From: Phytoactinopolyspora limicola
Lineage (GTDB): Bacteria; Actinomycetota; Actinomycetes; Jiangellales; Jiangellaceae
DNA: 40,208 nt
NCBI RefSeq assembly: GCF_011320225.1
Contig: NZ_JAAOEN010000030.1
Coordinates: forward strand, 1 to 40,208
Reading direction: 5' to 3'
Shown here piece after piece: positions 33,445 through 40,208 of the stretch. The notes under the pieces are model-generated. The model did no database searches. It was not told where the DNA came from and worked only from the letters and a program-made list of their open reading frames with translations. Positions within the stretch are counted from its first letter, which is position 1. Every line of letters begins with the position of its first letter. The position numbers were made by a program, and so were the translations under genes.

Positions 33445-33491
33445 CCACCCCGTAGTGGTTTCCTGTCGCGCAGCCGAAGAGGGGCGGCAAG

Positions 33492-33536
33492 ATGGCAGCA
33501 GTAACGGATATACCCAGGAAAGTGGGCCGTCGATGA
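33492..33536 (+). CDS. 14-codon leader ORF coupled to the copper-operon first gene
   Basis: The frame reads [14 protein letters not shown] and stops at 33534-33536. AGAGGGG lies 7 bp before its ATG. Its stop overlaps the start of the next gene as ATGA, which suggests translational coupling. It is rich in basic residues and has no cysteine or histidine, so direct copper binding is not indicated. It may only serve to load ribosomes onto the downstream gene. Confidence 0.5.
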   Translation: MAAVTDIPRKVGRR

Positions 33537-34492
33537 ACGTGGCGATGAAGATGTCCGCGTACGTGGGAGTGCTGGCGGTGGTCTTCGTAGGAGCGGCCGG
33601 GATCGGACAGCTGACCGGAAGTTCCGTGAACCGCGACGATGCCACTGACGCGGTGCCGCCTCACGCGGCGGGCGATAGCCATGCCGTGGGCGGCGAATCT
33701 GCCGACCCCCACGTCCCCGGCGGTTTGCAGGTGTCCGACGCCGGTTACACGCTGACCCCCATCGATGCCCCAACGGCGGCCGGTGAGAACGGGACGCTGA
33801 GCTTCGCCGTGCTCGGACCGGACGGCGAGGCGGTGACGGAGTACGACGAGTCACATGAGAAGAACCTCCACGTCGTTGTCGTCCGCCACGACGGCGCGCA
33901 TTATCAGCATGTGCACCCGGTCATGGACGCCTACGGCAGCTGGTCAATCGACTGGGAGTGGCCGACCGGAGGCTCCTACAAGGTCTTCGCCGACTTCGTC
34001 CCGACCGGACACGGACAGGAAATCACCCTCGCCCGAAGCACCGAGGTGGCCGGCACTTATACACCAATGCCTGCACTACGCGACGCCGTCTTCTACGAGG
34101 TGGACGGCTACACGGTGACCGTGACCGGTCAGCTCGTCGCCGGGCGGAGCACACCCGTCGTCGCCACCGTCGAACGTGATGGGCAGCCAGTGGACCACCT
34201 GGAGCCACACCTGGGTGCGTACGGACACCTGGTGGCCTTGCGCGAGGGCGACCTCGCCTACATCCATGTCCATCCAGACGGTGAACCCGGCGACGGCGCA
34301 ACCGACCCCGGCCCAGACGTGGCGTTCTACGTCGAGGCGCCAACCGCTGGAAGCTACCGGCTCTACCTTGATTTCAGGGTTGACGGGCAGGTCAGGACCG
34401 CGGAGTTCGCCTTGCGTGCCAGACCGGCAGGAGACGCTGAGGTAGCCGACGACGCTGGCGGTCACGGCGACACCGACGGTCACGGCCACTGA
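33533..34492 (+). CDS. His-rich membrane-anchored protein of the copper operon
   Basis: 319 residues. An N-terminal membrane helix (about 6-27, [21 protein letters not shown]) anchors a large extracellular part. This contains two beta-rich segments, each with histidine clusters: [20 protein letters not shown] and [13 protein letters not shown]. The tail ends [11 protein letters not shown]. Similar proteins often precede CopA genes in actinobacteria and are annotated as heavy-metal-associated secreted proteins. The clusters suggest binding of copper outside the membrane, before or after export. The ATG at 33533 is chosen because AGGAAAG lies about 10 bp upstream and the membrane helix then begins close to the N-terminus. 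Function is inferred from context. Confidence 0.8.
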   Translation: MNVAMKMSAYVGVLAVVFVGAAGIGQLTGSSVNRDDATDAVPPHAAGDSHAVGGESADPHVPGGLQVSDAGYTLTPIDAPTAAGENGTLSFAVLGPDGEAVTEYDESHEKNLHVVVVRHDGAHYQHVHPVMDAYGSWSIDWEWPTGGSYKVFADFVPTGHGQEITLARSTEVAGTYTPMPALRDAVFYEVDGYTVTVTGQLVAGRSTPVVATVERDGQPVDHLEPHLGAYGHLVALREGDLAYIHVHPDGEPGDGATDPGPDVAFYVEAPTAGSYRLYLDFRVDGQVRTAEFALRARPAGDAEVADDAGGHGDTDGHGH

Positions 34493-34524
34493 CTGGGGCG
34501 GCACCGATGAACGAGGAGCATCAG

Positions 34525-36816
<2,292 letters not shown>

Positions 36817-36824
36817 GCTCCAAC

Positions 36825-36884
36825 CCCCATGATCATTGGCTTCCAACCCACATATATCGGGGCTAGAAGCCAATGATCATGGGG
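36825..36884. repeat. Perfect 19-bp inverted repeat between copA and glyS
   Basis: Arms 36825-36843 (ccccatgatcattggcttc) and 36866-36884 are perfect complements around a 22-base AT-rich loop that contains catatat. It starts 8 bp after the copA stop, so it may end copA transcription. Its build (perfect long arms, 20-30 base loop) is like the other intergenic palindromes here but its sequence is different. Confidence 0.9.
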
Positions 36885-36928
36885 ACCGATTCGTGTTCCG
36901 GTGGGTCGCGGCAATAGGCTAATCCGCT

Positions 36929-39933
<3,005 letters not shown>

Positions 39934-39940
<7 letters not shown>

Positions 39941-40061
39941 TCTCCGTTTTGTCACCTGATCTTTTGTGTGGGGGCGATCAGGTGTGCGAACGGCGGTGGG
40001 CGGCGCGGTGTGGTGCATCTGATCGGGTCTCAGAGTGTGGATGCGTCGATGATCAGATGCA
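39934..40061 (+). repeat. GATCAG(A/G)TG palindromic element, copy 2
   Basis: The 28 bases 39934-39961, which include the glyS stop, are the near-complete reverse complement of 8188-8215 (27 of 28). A GATCAGGTG follows near 39975, then TGCATCTGATC (40014-40024) and GATCAGATGCA (40051-40061) as an inverted pair. These are the blocks of copy 1 in inverted order. The stretch after glyS carries no gene. Confidence 0.75.
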
Positions 40062-40085
40062 TGGCAAACGTGTGCGGTAGCTGTG

Positions 40086-40133
40086 GTGTCTCGGGACATC
40101 GCTGACGGGTGTGTCTCGGGACATCGCTGACGG
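40086..40133. repeat. Direct repeat near right-edge insertion sequence
   Basis: The 23 bases 40086-40108 (tgtctcgggacatcgctgac core) are repeated exactly at 40111-40133 with a 2-base gap. Such tgtct...gac repeats often lie at the ends of IS481-type elements, and the frame reading in from the right supports that view. Confidence 0.6.
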
Positions 40134-40143
40134 TTTGAGTGTG

Positions 40144-40208
40144 TCATGTGGGTTGGGGTTCGCGGTGGCCGCGTAGGTCGTAGCGGGGTTGGGCGCTGGG
40201 TTGGTAGC
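40144..40208 (-). pseudogene. C-terminal tail of a probable transposase, cut by the window edge
   Basis: On the - strand a frame enters from beyond the edge and ends YQPSAQPRYDLRGHREPQPT then a stop at 40144-40146. The composition and the adjacent tgtct-type direct repeats suggest the last residues of an IS481-family transposase. Only about 21 codons are visible, so the family is a guess and it may well be an intact gene outside the window. Confidence 0.4.

Overview
This window comes from a high-GC Gram-positive bacterium of the Actinomycetota. The evidence is the strongly G/C-ending codon use, the many GTG starts and ATGA/GTGA overlaps, a DtxR/IdeR-type iron box, a SigE-family ECF sigma factor and the Nif3 / zinc-ribbon / RNase H-phosphatase operon known from mycobacteria and relatives. 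The genus cannot be fixed from sequence alone. No rRNA, tRNA or CRISPR array was seen. About 30 protein genes are intact; two more are clear remnants, and a third, a transposase tail, runs off the right edge.

Left third (1-12.4 kb). A tightly packed + strand operon (261-6107) encodes a class III aminotransferase, an SMP-30 lactonase-like protein, an SDR dehydrogenase, a D-threonine aldolase/D-serine dehydratase-like PLP enzyme, a RidA protein and an SGNH hydrolase. It sits behind a 19-bp perfect palindrome of GntR/FadR type. Facing it on the - strand are lhgO (L-2-hydroxyglutarate oxidase) and the C-terminal stump of an N-acyl-D-amino-acid deacylase. Together these look like a D-amino-acid or hydroxy-amino-acid catabolic locus that was truncated by a rearrangement at 7.85-8.2 kb, where repeats accumulate. 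Next come NADP-type glutamate dehydrogenase (-) and the metY-metX pair for homocysteine synthesis (+).

Middle (12.5-23.3 kb). This is a surface and secretion region: a lipoprotein serpin, a membrane-anchored coiled-coil protein with a ComEA-like helix-hairpin-helix domain, and a deazaflavin-type nitroreductase behind two identical-arm operators. An iron-siderophore uptake operon follows, with a binding lipoprotein and two permeases but no ATPase. It ends in an internally deleted siderophore-reductase remnant and is controlled by an iron box abutting the first start codon. Then come a short alternative ribosomal protein bL36, a maltokinase-cap-like protein, a large subtilase lipoprotein whose catalytic Asp is replaced by Glu, and an SGNH hydrolase divergent from a PadR regulator across a clean palindrome.

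Right part (23.3-40.2 kb). A SigE-type sigma factor is coupled to a membrane-anchored beta-propeller-like protein. The Nif3, zinc-ribbon (apparent CTG start) and RNase H/phosphatase operon follows. Then come a TPR protein, YaaA, a PLP dehydratase-like enzyme divergent from an Lrp/AsnC regulator, and an AbiEi/DUF559-type protein. A copper operon has a CsoR-like operator, a 14-codon coupled leader ORF, a His-rich membrane protein and CopA. A fused alpha-beta glycyl-tRNA synthetase is last, followed by the tail of what looks like an insertion sequence at the right edge.

Several families of intergenic palindromic repeats punctuate the right half, two of them flanking single genes as direct copies. 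Several genes carry a TAGGGT/TAGGCT -10 motif 7-8 nt before the start codon, suggesting leaderless transcripts.
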